A DNA stretch of 64,000 nucleotides, taken from positions 1 to 64,000 of the forward strand of contig CAZOYW010000009.1 in the NCBI GenBank assembly GCA_964584165.1, in the 5' to 3' direction. Positions 1 through 8,300 of this stretch are shown here, piece after piece. Positions within the stretch are counted from its first letter, which is position 1. Every line of letters begins with the position of its first letter. The DNA is from CAZKCI01 sp964584165. Its GTDB lineage: Bacteria; Auribacterota; Erginobacteria; Erginobacterales; CAZKCI01. A model generated the notes under the pieces. It did no database searches. It was not told the DNA's origin and was given only the letters and a program-made list of their open reading frames with translations. The position numbers were made by a program, and so were the translations under genes.

Positions 1-78
1 AAGTGTTACCCCATTCTCTTCAATCTCGGTCTCATAAACCTGGTGGATGCACAACCAATACCAGTGGATGAACGGAAC

Positions 79-144
79 ACACAACAAAGCGCTCGAGACT
101 ATCGGCGCGGAAGCCGCGCCTCAGTCTCAGCGCTGACGTTGTGC
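79..144 (+). repeat. integron attC recombination site (attC-a)
   Basis: Imperfect palindrome bounded by core sites R'' ACACAAC (79-85) and R' GTTGTGC (138-144). The flanking arms AAAGCGCTCGAGACT (86-100) and AGTCTCAGCGCT pair with one unpaired G, the extrahelical-base layout used by integron integrases, and GGCGCGG/CCGCGCC forms the apical hairpin. R' deviates from GTTRRRY at one base. It marks the 5' boundary of the first full cassette; bases 1-78 would be the tail of a preceding cassette with no visible gene. Confidence 0.75.
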
Positions 145-146
145 CC

Positions 147-545
147 ATGAGATTTACGTTTTTGATATGCGTTTGCTTCCTCTGTGGCTGTCCAAGCATG
201 GTATCGGTCCAGGTGAAGCAGCGCGCACCAAGACCCGACGGGAAGTATATTGCAGTGGCTCAGGTTGTTGACGGAGGAGCTACAACGTCTTGGTCTCCTC
301 AAGTATATCTTCTGTGGCACGAGTGGCGAGAACCGAGAGAAGAGGGCAAGATTTTTGTCGGCTACAGGTCTCCCAACATTAGGGTTGAGTGGAAGTCAGA
401 CACACGCCTTGTGATCTATAGTGATTGTGAGGTTCGTTATCTTGTGAGCAAGATCTGGGATATAGAAATCGAGCATCGCGCATGGGAGGCACAACAAGAC
501 GATCCACCTAATTCCGCGGAGGCCGTGCGGCCTCCGTCGGAATAG
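147..545 (+). CDS. Cassette-encoded hypothetical lipoprotein
   Basis: 132-residue protein with a short hydrophobic N-terminus (MRFTFLICVCFLCGC) ending in a plausible lipobox LCGC, so probably a lipoprotein. The remainder is soluble, with no recognised domain. ATG 147 is preferred because the in-frame GTG at 141 lies inside the R' core of the upstream attC. There is no clear ribosome binding site, which is common for the first codons of integron cassettes. The stop codon (543-545) lies inside the downstream attC, so the last ~17 residues are encoded by the attC stem. Base composition is lower in GC than the rest of the window, fitting a foreign cassette. Function unknown. Confidence 0.6.
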   Translation: MRFTFLICVCFLCGCPSMVSVQVKQRAPRPDGKYIAVAQVVDGGATTSWSPQVYLLWHEWREPREEGKIFVGYRSPNIRVEWKSDTRLVIYSDCEVRYLVSKIWDIEIEHRAWEAQQDDPPNSAEAVRPPSE

Positions 546-563
546 GTGATCTTTACGTTAGAT
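489..563 (+). repeat. integron attC recombination site (attC-b)
   Basis: Core sites R'' GCACAAC (489-495) and R' GTTAGAT (557-563, perfect GTTRRRY). Between them GATCCACCTAATTCCG pairs with CGGAATAGGTGATC with extrahelical bases, and GGAGGCC/GGCCTCC forms the tip. R'' is the exact complement of the GTTGTGC that opens this cassette at 138-144. That is expected because recombination cuts after the G of R', so R'' of a cassette pairs with its own leading TTRRRY in the circular form. Confidence 0.85.
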
Positions 564-585
564 GCGTACAAAAGCGGGAGGCAAG

Positions 586-1092
586 ATGAGACAGTTGTTG
601 TGCGTCTTGGTTGCGGGGATCCTTGCCGTCGTCGGGTCCCGTCCGGCAGGAGCTGCAGAAAAGGAGTCAACCCCTGAGGAGCGCGCCAGGATAGTAGACC
701 TTTCCAAGAAGTACGAGTATGACATCCTCGCGCCGGGAGCAAAGAAACTGGCAACGGAGATCGTGAAGTGGTGGACCGACGTTCCGGACCTGGGAGTGAA
801 CTGGTGCGCGAATCTTCTTGCAGATGAAGGGGTCGGGAACAAGGATCTAGCCGGGGCCGTAACCGTTCAAGCGATCGCTGCTGCTGGGGTATTCGTGATC
901 GAGAATGCCGGGCGTGCGTCTGATGCCCAGGCAACGTGGGTCGCTGGACTAGAAGGGGTAGTGCGGGCCTATAGAAACGTCATCTCGCGTGACGAAACAC
1001 GGCGGGATCCCTTCTTGGACAAGCTGTCGACGTTGCAGTCGGCGGGGAAGCTTGGTGAGTATGTCGATGCCCACAGTAAGACCTGCCACTGA
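586..1092 (+). CDS. Cassette-encoded hypothetical secreted protein
   Basis: 168-residue protein beginning MRQLLCVLVAGILAVVG with a Sec-type signal peptide and likely cleavage near AGAA (about residue 25). The mature part is helical, with Cys near the middle (NWCANLL) and at the C-terminus (KTCH). The start at 586 is chosen over the in-frame ATG at 562 because GGGAGG lies five bases upstream of 586, and 562 overlaps the R' core of attC-b. The gene fills the second cassette and ends 24 bp before attC-c. No family recognised. Confidence 0.6.
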   Translation: MRQLLCVLVAGILAVVGSRPAGAAEKESTPEERARIVDLSKKYEYDILAPGAKKLATEIVKWWTDVPDLGVNWCANLLADEGVGNKDLAGAVTVQAIAAAGVFVIENAGRASDAQATWVAGLEGVVRAYRNVISRDETRRDPFLDKLSTLQSAGKLGEYVDAHSKTCH

Positions 1093-1116
1093 CAAGCGCG
1101 AACATCAAGGCTACGC

Positions 1117-1221
1117 GTCTAACAACGCGCTGGACCTGCCGGTCCGGCCTGTCACGGGTCGTGCAAAAAACGCACGACCCGCGCCAGACCGGCCCGCAGG
1201 TCAGCGCGAACGTTGTTGAGC
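1117..1221 (+). repeat. integron attC recombination site (attC-c)
   Basis: 105-bp imperfect palindrome. R'' GTCTAAC (1117-1123) and R' GTTGAGC (1215-1221) fit RYYYAAC/GTTRRRY. CGCGCTGGACCTGC pairs with GCAGGTCAGCGCG leaving one extrahelical C, and a strong tip GGGTCGTGC/GCACGACCC closes the structure. R'' matches the complement of the TTAGAT opening cassette 2 at 6 of 7 positions. No further attC follows in the next 770 bases, so the array ends or is disrupted here. Confidence 0.85.
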
Positions 1222-1397
1222 CGACGCTTTCGCGTCGTATGGCTTCTGATCGATGGAAGACATCACGGTAACGCAGTAGAAAGGGTAATCCCCCGCCAGT
1301 TCGTCGAACCTGGGGGATTCTGGGAGGGTAGAAAGGGTATCCGGGGAGAGGTGGAGGTGGATCAGTCCTCCAACGTAAAACAGACGGACTGGGGAAG

Positions 1398-1437
1398 CAA
1401 AGGGCGGCTCTCGGTTGGAGGGCCGCCCTTTCCTTTT
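1398..1437 (+). terminator. Rho-independent terminator-like hairpin
   Basis: AAAGGGCGGC pairs with GCCGCCCTTT and is followed by CCTTTT. Plus-strand orientation would end transcription leaving the cassette array. The T tract is short and interrupted. Confidence 0.5.
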
Positions 1438-1591
1438 ACAGCTACCAAACAGCTACTATGGAAACGGTTTTCTTGGGGTTTCTAAAAATTTCGAGGGGAG
1501 ACTTGGGGAGACCAGAACCTTTTACCGGCCAATGAGATACGACATAATTCCCTACCCGCCAACAAGATACAAAAACACGCCTTTTCGTCTT

Positions 1592-1626
1592 GCGAAACCG
1601 CTGCTCTACCACTGAGCTACTCCGGC
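1592..1626 (-). pseudogene. tRNA 5' half (truncated tRNA remnant)
   Basis: Read on the minus strand from 1626: an acceptor 5' strand GCCGGAG, TA, then a canonical D arm GCTCAGTGGTAGAGC, then the start of an anticodon arm GCGGTTTCGCAA. This closely resembles the 5' half of a bacterial elongator tRNA such as tRNA-Thr. The 3' half is missing: no complement of GCGGT, no T arm GGTTCGA and no CTCCGGC acceptor strand occurs downstream on that strand within the window. It could be a recombination scar or, less likely, an interrupted tRNA. Confidence 0.45.
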
Positions 1627-1989
1627 TTAAAATCGCTTCGCGATTTTAAGGTTTGATCCGCGGGCGATTGCCACACATCATACCGCAAGGTCACCCGCTA
1701 TCGCCAATCTTCTTGCAGATGGTCCAGGCTCAGGCTGCTTTCGATGCATGCCGGAACCACAGCGTTCAGCTTGATGGCGGTCATCCCCCGCACCTTTCAA
1801 CTAAACTGCTTCGCTCCGGAAACCTTAGCACAGGCCGCGCCTGGCCTCAAGACGGCCTTTCGGGCGGACGCGAATCCGATCCCCGCGCTACGTTGAAAGC
1901 CCGGAAGACCATTTCTTATCCTTGATACCTCACCGCGAATGACGTAATGATTAAGTCGCTAGTCCCAACCCTCCGCCAAGGAGCAACCG

Positions 1990-4569
1990 ATGATAAAAAT
2001 GCTCGTCGTCGGGGCGGCTTCCGCCCTTCTCTGTCTCCCCCCCCTCCTTCCCGCCCAAGCGCCCACCCCCACCCCCGAGAATTACGTCTGTTCCTGGACC
2101 CTCGACTTCTCGACCTTCCTGGGTGGTTCCAACAACGATAACGGCGATGGCGTCGCCCTCGACACGGCGGGCTGCGCCCACGTGGTCGGTGGTACCTGCT
2201 CCTTCAATTTCCCGACCGTCAACCCCTACCAATCGACCCAGGCGGCGAGCTCCGACGCCATCGTTTCCAAGTTCTCCTCCGACGGCTCGTCGCTCGTTTA
2301 CTCCACCTACCTGGGCGACTCCTCCGGCGAAAGCCATGGCGTCGGCATCGACCTCGACTCGGAAGGCAACGCCTTCATCTGCGGCCCGACCGACGCGACC
2401 AGCTTCCCCGCGGTCAACGCCTACCAGGCGAGCGGGCACGGCTTCTACACCGACGGCTTCGCCGCCAAGCTCTCCTCCACCGGCTCCCACCTGATCTATT
2501 CCACCTGCCTCGGCGGGTCGAGTTACGATTACGCCTTCGACGTGGCCGCCGCGCCCGACGGGTGCGCTTACATCAGCGGGAAAGCCTGGTCGACCGACTT
2601 CCCGACGCTGAACGCCTACCAGGCCACCAACTCATGCGCCGACGGTTACAACGGCATCCTGAGCAAGCTCTCTTCCAGCGGCTCCAGCCTGATCTATTCC
2701 ACTTACCTCGGGGGTTCCGCCTCGGAAATATATAGTGAACCCCGGGTGGAAGTGGATTCGGAAGGGCAAGCCTACCTCTGCGGGGAAACCGACGCTTCGG
2801 ATTACCCCACCGCGAACCCCTACCAGTCGAGCATCAACAGCCCCGGGGGGCTCAGGGACGCCGTCCTAACCAAGTTCGACTCCACGGGGTCGGCCCTCGT
2901 CTATTCCACCTACCTCGGCGGGGGAGACATCGACGTGGGGTTCGATCTCTTCGTCGATTCCGCCGGCTCCGCCTATGTCGTGGGGGTGACCCAATCCGGC
3001 GATTTCCCGACCGTGAATCCCTACCAGCCGGTCCATTCCGTTTCCGGCGACTGGTTCGTCACCCGCTTCGACGCCACGGGCTCCATCCTCCTCTATTCAA
3101 CCTACCTCGGCGGAGAGGCGGTCGATCACGCCCGGGCGGTGAAAGTGAACGACGACGGAGAGGCCTGGGTAACCGGTTTCGCCGAATCCTCGAACTTCCC
3201 GCTCCGGGATGCCTACCAGACAAGCCTAGCCGGAAACTACGACGCCGCCGTGGCCCTTTTCTCCTCCTCCGGCTCCGATCTTCTCTTCTCGACCTACCTC
3301 GGCGGCGGAGGTTACGACTGGGGACGCGGCCTCGCCATCGATGCCGGTGGAAAAGCCTACGTCACCGGCGCGACCGAGTCGGGCGACTTCCCGACGGCCA
3401 ACGCCTACCAGGCGGCCTTCGGGGGGGGGAGCACGGACGGCTTTCTGGCCACGCTATACCGGCACTGCTATTACATCACGCCCTCGCCCTCTCCGACCCC
3501 CTTTGGATACAAAACCCCGACCCCCTCCCCCGTGCCGACGGCGTCGCCCGTCACCCCCGCCCCGTCGCCTTCCCCCAGAAAGACGCCGTCCCCCTCGCCC
3601 TCCGCTTCCCTGACCCCTTCGCCGGTCCCCCCGACCCCCAGCCCCTCCCCGAGCGTGACGCCGGCGCCCCGGACGCCCACTCCTTCCACGACACCGACGC
3701 CGATCAACCCCACGCCCAGTCCCGAGCCCACCGCTACACCGACGGCTCAACCGACCCCGACAGCCACGCCAATGCCAGCGCCGAGTCCCTCTCCGTCGTG
3801 CGGGCCGAAAGCCGAGATCGACCGCTCCACAATCGCCTCCGGAGACTACAACGGAGACGGGAGATCGGATATCGCCGTCTTCCGGCCCTCGGCCGGCTCC
3901 TGGTCGATCCAGAACCTCTCCCGCGTCTATTTCGGCGCCTCCGCCGATCACCCCGCTCCGGGGGATTACAACGGTGACGGAACCGCGGAGATCGCCGTGT
4001 TCCGGCCTTCGGGGGGGGTCTGGAGCCTCCGAGACATCACCCGGGCCTACTACGGAGCCTTCTCCGACATCCCCGTGCCCGGTGATTACGACGGCGACGG
4101 CTCCTGCGACATCGGTATCTTCCGTGAGGCTAGCGGGCAGTGGCTAATCCGCGACCTCACCCGCGCCTACTTCGGGCAGACCGCCGACTGGCCGGCCCCG
4201 GCGGATTACCTCGGCGATGGAACACTCGACTTCGGTGTCTTCCGGCCCCTCTCCGGAGGCCTTTGGGCCGTTCGGGATATCACGAGGTTCTACTTCGGAG
4301 CCCTCGGGGACTGGCCGGTGCCCGGCGATTACCTGGGGAACGGGACCGCCGTTCCCGCCGTTTTCCGGTCCTACCCGGGGATGTGGGGGCTCAGGAACCT
4401 GACCCGTTACTACTTCGGGAACTGCCAGGACTTCCCCCGCCCCGCCGACTACAACGGGGACGGGATTGATGATCTGGGGATCTTCCGCCCGCCGACAGGT
4501 TTCTGGTCCGCCTTCGGGGTGACCCGGGCTTACTTCGGGACCTCCGGAGATATCCCGGTTGCACGTTAG
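1990..4569 (+). CDS. Secreted SBBP beta-propeller protein with six-repeat C-terminal module
   Basis: 859 residues; AAGGAG lies seven bases upstream of the ATG. Signal peptide about 1-23, cleaved near PAQA. Residues ~38-490 hold seven SBBP (seven-bladed beta-propeller family) repeats marked by (Y/F)ST(Y/F/C)LGG and DFPTxNPYQ motifs. Residues ~495-610 are a Pro/Thr/Ser linker (PTPSPSP type), probably a surface stalk. Residues ~616-859 are exactly six ~40-residue repeats of the form GDYxGDG...AVFRP...W...TRxYFG...DxPxP, ending PVAR-stop. The DxDGDG loops should bind calcium. Likely a surface or extracellular binding protein; ligand unknown. It shares this architecture with the proteins encoded at 5353-9909 and 60576-63341. 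Confidence 0.85.
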   Translation: MIKMLVVGAASALLCLPPLLPAQAPTPTPENYVCSWTLDFSTFLGGSNNDNGDGVALDTAGCAHVVGGTCSFNFPTVNPYQSTQAASSDAIVSKFSSDGSSLVYSTYLGDSSGESHGVGIDLDSEGNAFICGPTDATSFPAVNAYQASGHGFYTDGFAAKLSSTGSHLIYSTCLGGSSYDYAFDVAAAPDGCAYISGKAWSTDFPTLNAYQATNSCADGYNGILSKLSSSGSSLIYSTYLGGSASEIYSEPRVEVDSEGQAYLCGETDASDYPTANPYQSSINSPGGLRDAVLTKFDSTGSALVYSTYLGGGDIDVGFDLFVDSAGSAYVVGVTQSGDFPTVNPYQPVHSVSGDWFVTRFDATGSILLYSTYLGGEAVDHARAVKVNDDGEAWVTGFAESSNFPLRDAYQTSLAGNYDAAVALFSSSGSDLLFSTYLGGGGYDWGRGLAIDAGGKAYVTGATESGDFPTANAYQAAFGGGSTDGFLATLYRHCYYITPSPSPTPFGYKTPTPSPVPTASPVTPAPSPSPRKTPSPSPSASLTPSPVPPTPSPSPSVTPAPRTPTPSTTPTPINPTPSPEPTATPTAQPTPTATPMPAPSPSPSCGPKAEIDRSTIASGDYNGDGRSDIAVFRPSAGSWSIQNLSRVYFGASADHPAPGDYNGDGTAEIAVFRPSGGVWSLRDITRAYYGAFSDIPVPGDYDGDGSCDIGIFREASGQWLIRDLTRAYFGQTADWPAPADYLGDGTLDFGVFRPLSGGLWAVRDITRFYFGALGDWPVPGDYLGNGTAVPAVFRSYPGMWGLRNLTRYYFGNCQDFPRPADYNGDGIDDLGIFRPPTGFWSAFGVTRAYFGTSGDIPVAR

Positions 4570-5352
4570 CCGGATCGTCGATCCTGGGGGAAACCTGGAA
4601 AGGAATAAAGGGTTCTCTTCCGTTTCGTGTGGGCAGGATCGACAACGAGAGAGATCAGAGACGGCCCAAATTCGAAATCCGAATCTCGAAATCCCAAACA
4701 AATCCGAAATACGAAAAACCCAAATCGCCCGGCTGAAGGCGGCGTTCCCTCCCCCTCCCTCGGCCCGCCCGGCCGAGAAGAGGAGGACTCGACTGAAGCC
4801 GGATATCGGCTCGGCGCCGGCGGTTTTAAGATTTCGAATTTCGATATTGTTTCGGATTTCGTGCTTCGGATTTCGGATTTATGGGTATCCGGCTCGGAGC
4901 GATCTCTCTCCTTTCCACCCACACTGAGTGAAAGAGACCCGAAGGAATCGGGAAGATCCCTTCGGGGCGAAGCAATCTCGCTCGCTAGGGGTCCTCGCAG
5001 TGACGGCGGGGAGATCGCTTCGCCCCCCTCGCCTGGCTCGGGGGCCTCGCGATGACTCGGCCGCCAGAAACCTGAACCGCTCCCGCTGGCCCCCCGAAGA
5101 CGCTCAAGCTGCTTTCGATTCATTGAAACCCCGAATGAACCAGCCGACTTGATCCGGCTGGCGGCAGCACCCTCCCGTTGCGCCGCGGCAACCCCCTGTT
5201 GCAAAAACTGACAGAACGGGGTTGACTGCCCGGGCGGACTCCGCCCGGGTGTTTGCTCAACATGCTCTCCCCCAAGGCGATACCGACGATATGCGAATTT
5301 CTCTTCGGCTTGGCACTCCGCATGCTAATAAACCAGGCGAAACGATCTCCCG
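4570..5352. other. Intergenic region with two dispersed inverted repeats
   Basis: No gene seen in 783 bases. It holds an AT-rich imperfect inverted repeat at 4667-4883 (arms rich in GAAATCCGAA), a second GC-rich imperfect inverted repeat at about 4930-5060 (GAAGCAATCTCGCTCGC facing GAGATCGCTTCGCCC), and a 9-bp-stem hairpin CCCGGGCGG/CCGCCCGGG followed by TGTTT at 5229-5254. The remainder is unassigned. Confidence 0.6.
4667..4883. repeat. Imperfect inverted repeat, GAAATCCGAA family
   Basis: Left arm at 4667-4717 (CAAATTCGAAATCCGAA...) is the imperfect complement of the right arm at 4829-4883 (...TTCGGATTTCGGATTT), separated by a GC-rich ~110-bp core. A related AT-rich inverted element lies at 31199-31360. 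No ORF inside; looks like a non-autonomous dispersed element. Confidence 0.6.
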
Positions 5353-8300
5353 ATGCCTGCGGCCAGAATCCACCTTATCGCTCTCGGCGCCGGAATCTGC
5401 GCCGTCGCCATCATTTTCTCCGGTGTTTTCGGCCGCCCCGGTCTGGCCGCGCCCTCTTCGGACGTCGCCTGGGGGAAGGGCTTCGAGTCCTTCATCGCGT
5501 CAGTCCCGGCCGATCCCGCCGGCTCCCTCCTCGGCGGGGATGGAACGCGGCCCCGCGGCCGTCCCGGGGCCGGCGGCGCCGGGTCCTGTTTCCGCGTGCT
5601 CATCCCTCCCGACCGCTCCTTCCGGGAGGTTTCGGGCGTTGACGGGAGCGGGGGAGGGGGCGCCTCACCGGCGGAGTTCGTCCGCGAGGGCGTCATCCGG
5701 GGCCGCCGTTTCCTGGTTTTCCGCGCGGCCGCCTCCGCGGAGCCTTCCGCGGCGAGCTTCCGCGTGGTCCTGTCTCCATCCGCCACGCCTCGACCTTTTC
5801 CGCCCGCCGGACCGTTCGATTCGCTCCTCGACCGGGCGGTGGTCAACCCCGCGGACCGCGCGCGATTTTATCCCGCCCCCGGGCGGCGGGTGACGGCGGA
5901 GACGACCGAGTACCTGATCGTCACCTCCGAGGCGCTCCGAGAGACTTTTGCCGAATTCGCCGATTGGAAGACCGCCCGGGGAGTCCCGGCGGGTGTGGTC
6001 ACGGTGGAGGAGATCGCCGCGGCCTACGCGGGGTCCGACGCCCAGGAAGAGATCAAGGCCTGCGTCGCCGACTACGCCGCCACCCGGGGGACGGCCTGGG
6101 TCTTGCTCGGCGGGGACGACGCCGTCGTCCCCGACCGCGACTGCTACTGCCTCTACGACGTCTGGAACGGCTCCACCGACATCCCCACCGACCTCTACTA
6201 CGCCGGCCTCGACGACCTCGACTGGAACGACGACGGCGACGCCTACCCCTGCGAGCCGGCCGCCTACGGCGACACCGTCGACCTCGACCCCGACGTCTTC
6301 GTCGGCCGCGCCCCGGTCCGCACCGTCTCCGAGTCGGCGGCCTTCATCGCCAAGGCGCAAGCCTACGCCGCCGATCCCCCCCTCTCCGGCTTCGCCGAGG
6401 AGATGCTCCTGGTCGGGGTCGAGCTCTTCAACTCCTGGGACGGCCACAGCGATGCCGACTGGCGGTCGGAAACGATGTATGCGAACTTCATCTCCCCCCA
6501 CTGGCCGGGGACCCGCTACCGCCTCTACGACACCGATACCGATTTCTCGGGCGGGTCCGCCTACGACGTGACCCGCACCAACCTGGCCTTCCAAATATCC
6601 AGCGGCTACAACTTTATCTTCGAGATCTCGTCCGGGTCGGCCCTGGCCTGGATGCTCGAGGGCGAGTCCTATTTCTCCACCGGCAACGTCTCCCTCTGCT
6701 CGAACGCCGGGGCGGAGGGGCTGATCTACTCCGACTCGCCGCAGGCGGCCGGCTTCGACCTCCCGTCCGACCCCTGCCTGGGCGAGGAGTTCCTCCGGAA
6801 CGCGGGCGGGGGCGCCGCCGCCTTCATCGGCCCCTCCCGTTCCGCCATCGACAACGACCAGGCGGACGACGGCCACGGGGTCTCCTTCGAGTACGCGCGC
6901 GAGTTCTGGCGGATCCTGTTCTCGGGCGATCCCGTTTCCGCCCCCCGCCGGCTGGGGGCGGTATTCGCCGAGCACCTTCTGTTCTGGAACGGCCTGGCGG
7001 CCAACCACGGCGGGGCCCGCTACTACCAGTTCAGCCTTTCCCTCCTTGGCGACCCGGAGATGGAGCTTATGGTGCGCGATCCGATCACCCCCACACCCAC
7101 TCCCACGCCGGAGGGCTACCTCACCCCCACCTCGCCCCCGCCCTCGCCCACCCGGACACCGTCGCCCAGCCCCACGCCGGAGGGGTTTCGCACCCCCTCG
7201 CCCTCCCCCTCGCCCTCGCCCTCCCCCTCCCCCACGGCCACGCCGGAAGGGATGGTCTGCGCCCGCGTCCTCGACTTCTCGACCTACCTCGGCGGGTCCG
7301 GAAGCGACTGGGGTTACGAGGCCGCCTTCGATCCCGCGGGGGGGATCGTGCTCGCGGGGCTCTCCGCCTCCGCCGATTTCCCCTCCGCCGGGGGAGGAGG
7401 TTTCGCCGGGGCGCGGGACGTCTTCGTCGCCCGCCTCTCCTCCGACGGGTCCGCGCTCCTCTCCGGGACGCTGGTCGGGGGAGCTTCCTACGAGACAACC
7501 TGCACGCTCGCCCTCGGGACCGGCGGGGAGGCCTGCGTTTTCGGGCAAACCTCCTCGACCGATTTCCCCACACTCAACCCCTGCCAGCCCTCCTTCGGCG
7601 GGGGCTCCTCCGACCTCTACCTCTTCGCCCTCTCCCCCGGGGGATCCGCCCTCCTCTACAGCACCTACCTCGGCGGGAGCGAGCGGGAGTTCGGCGAGGG
7701 TCTGGTCCTGGATTGCTCCGGCGCCCCCTTCCTCGGCGGCTACACCTTCTCGATCGACTTCCCCACCCGCCAGGCCTACCAGCCCTCCCACGGCGGCGAC
7801 ATCGGCCTCTACGGCGACTCCGACATGGTGCTGGCCCGTCTCTCCTCTTCCGGCTCCGCGCTCCTCTACTCCACCTACCTGGGAGGGGAGAGCCTCGACC
7901 AGTGCCACGCCGTGGCCCTCGGCCCCGACGGCTCGCTCTACCTGTGCGGGGAGACCAGCTCGAACGACATGCCGACGGTCAACCCCTACCAGGCGTTCAA
8001 GGCCGACACCGACGGGGTCGGCGCCTACCTGGCCCGCCTCTCCCCCTCCGGCTCCGCGTTGATATTCGCCACCTACTTCGGGGGCGAGGATTCGGACGAG
8101 GAAGGGGTGGCGGCGGCGGTCGACGGCAGCGGTTGCTTCTACGTCGCCGGGGTTACCCGCGCCCCCGACCTCCCTATCGCGAACCCCTACCAGGCCTCCA
8201 ACGCCTCCGACCTGTCGGGAGGAGTGCCCCTGCCCGACGGTTTCGTCTTCAAGCTCGGTCCGAGCGGGAGCGACCTGATCTACTCCACCTACCTGGGAGC

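Larger units (their letters stand above)
1222..1989. other. Long intergenic region after the attC array
   Basis: No convincing gene. It contains a GC-rich hairpin with AATCCCCC/GGGGGATT arms (1287-1319), an intrinsic-terminator-like hairpin (1398-1437), a tRNA-like 5' half on the minus strand (1592-1626), and a perfect hairpin with 10-bp arms CTTAAAATCG/CGATTTTAAG (1626-1650). The segment 1660-1925 has no ORF with a ribosome binding site and recognisable product. The last bases carry AAGGAG, the ribosome binding site of the gene at 1990. Confidence 0.6.

Noticed and set aside
1653..1925. 90-codon open frame between the tRNA remnant and the first SBBP gene
   Set aside because: No ribosome binding site, signal or recognisable domain; composition not gene-like.
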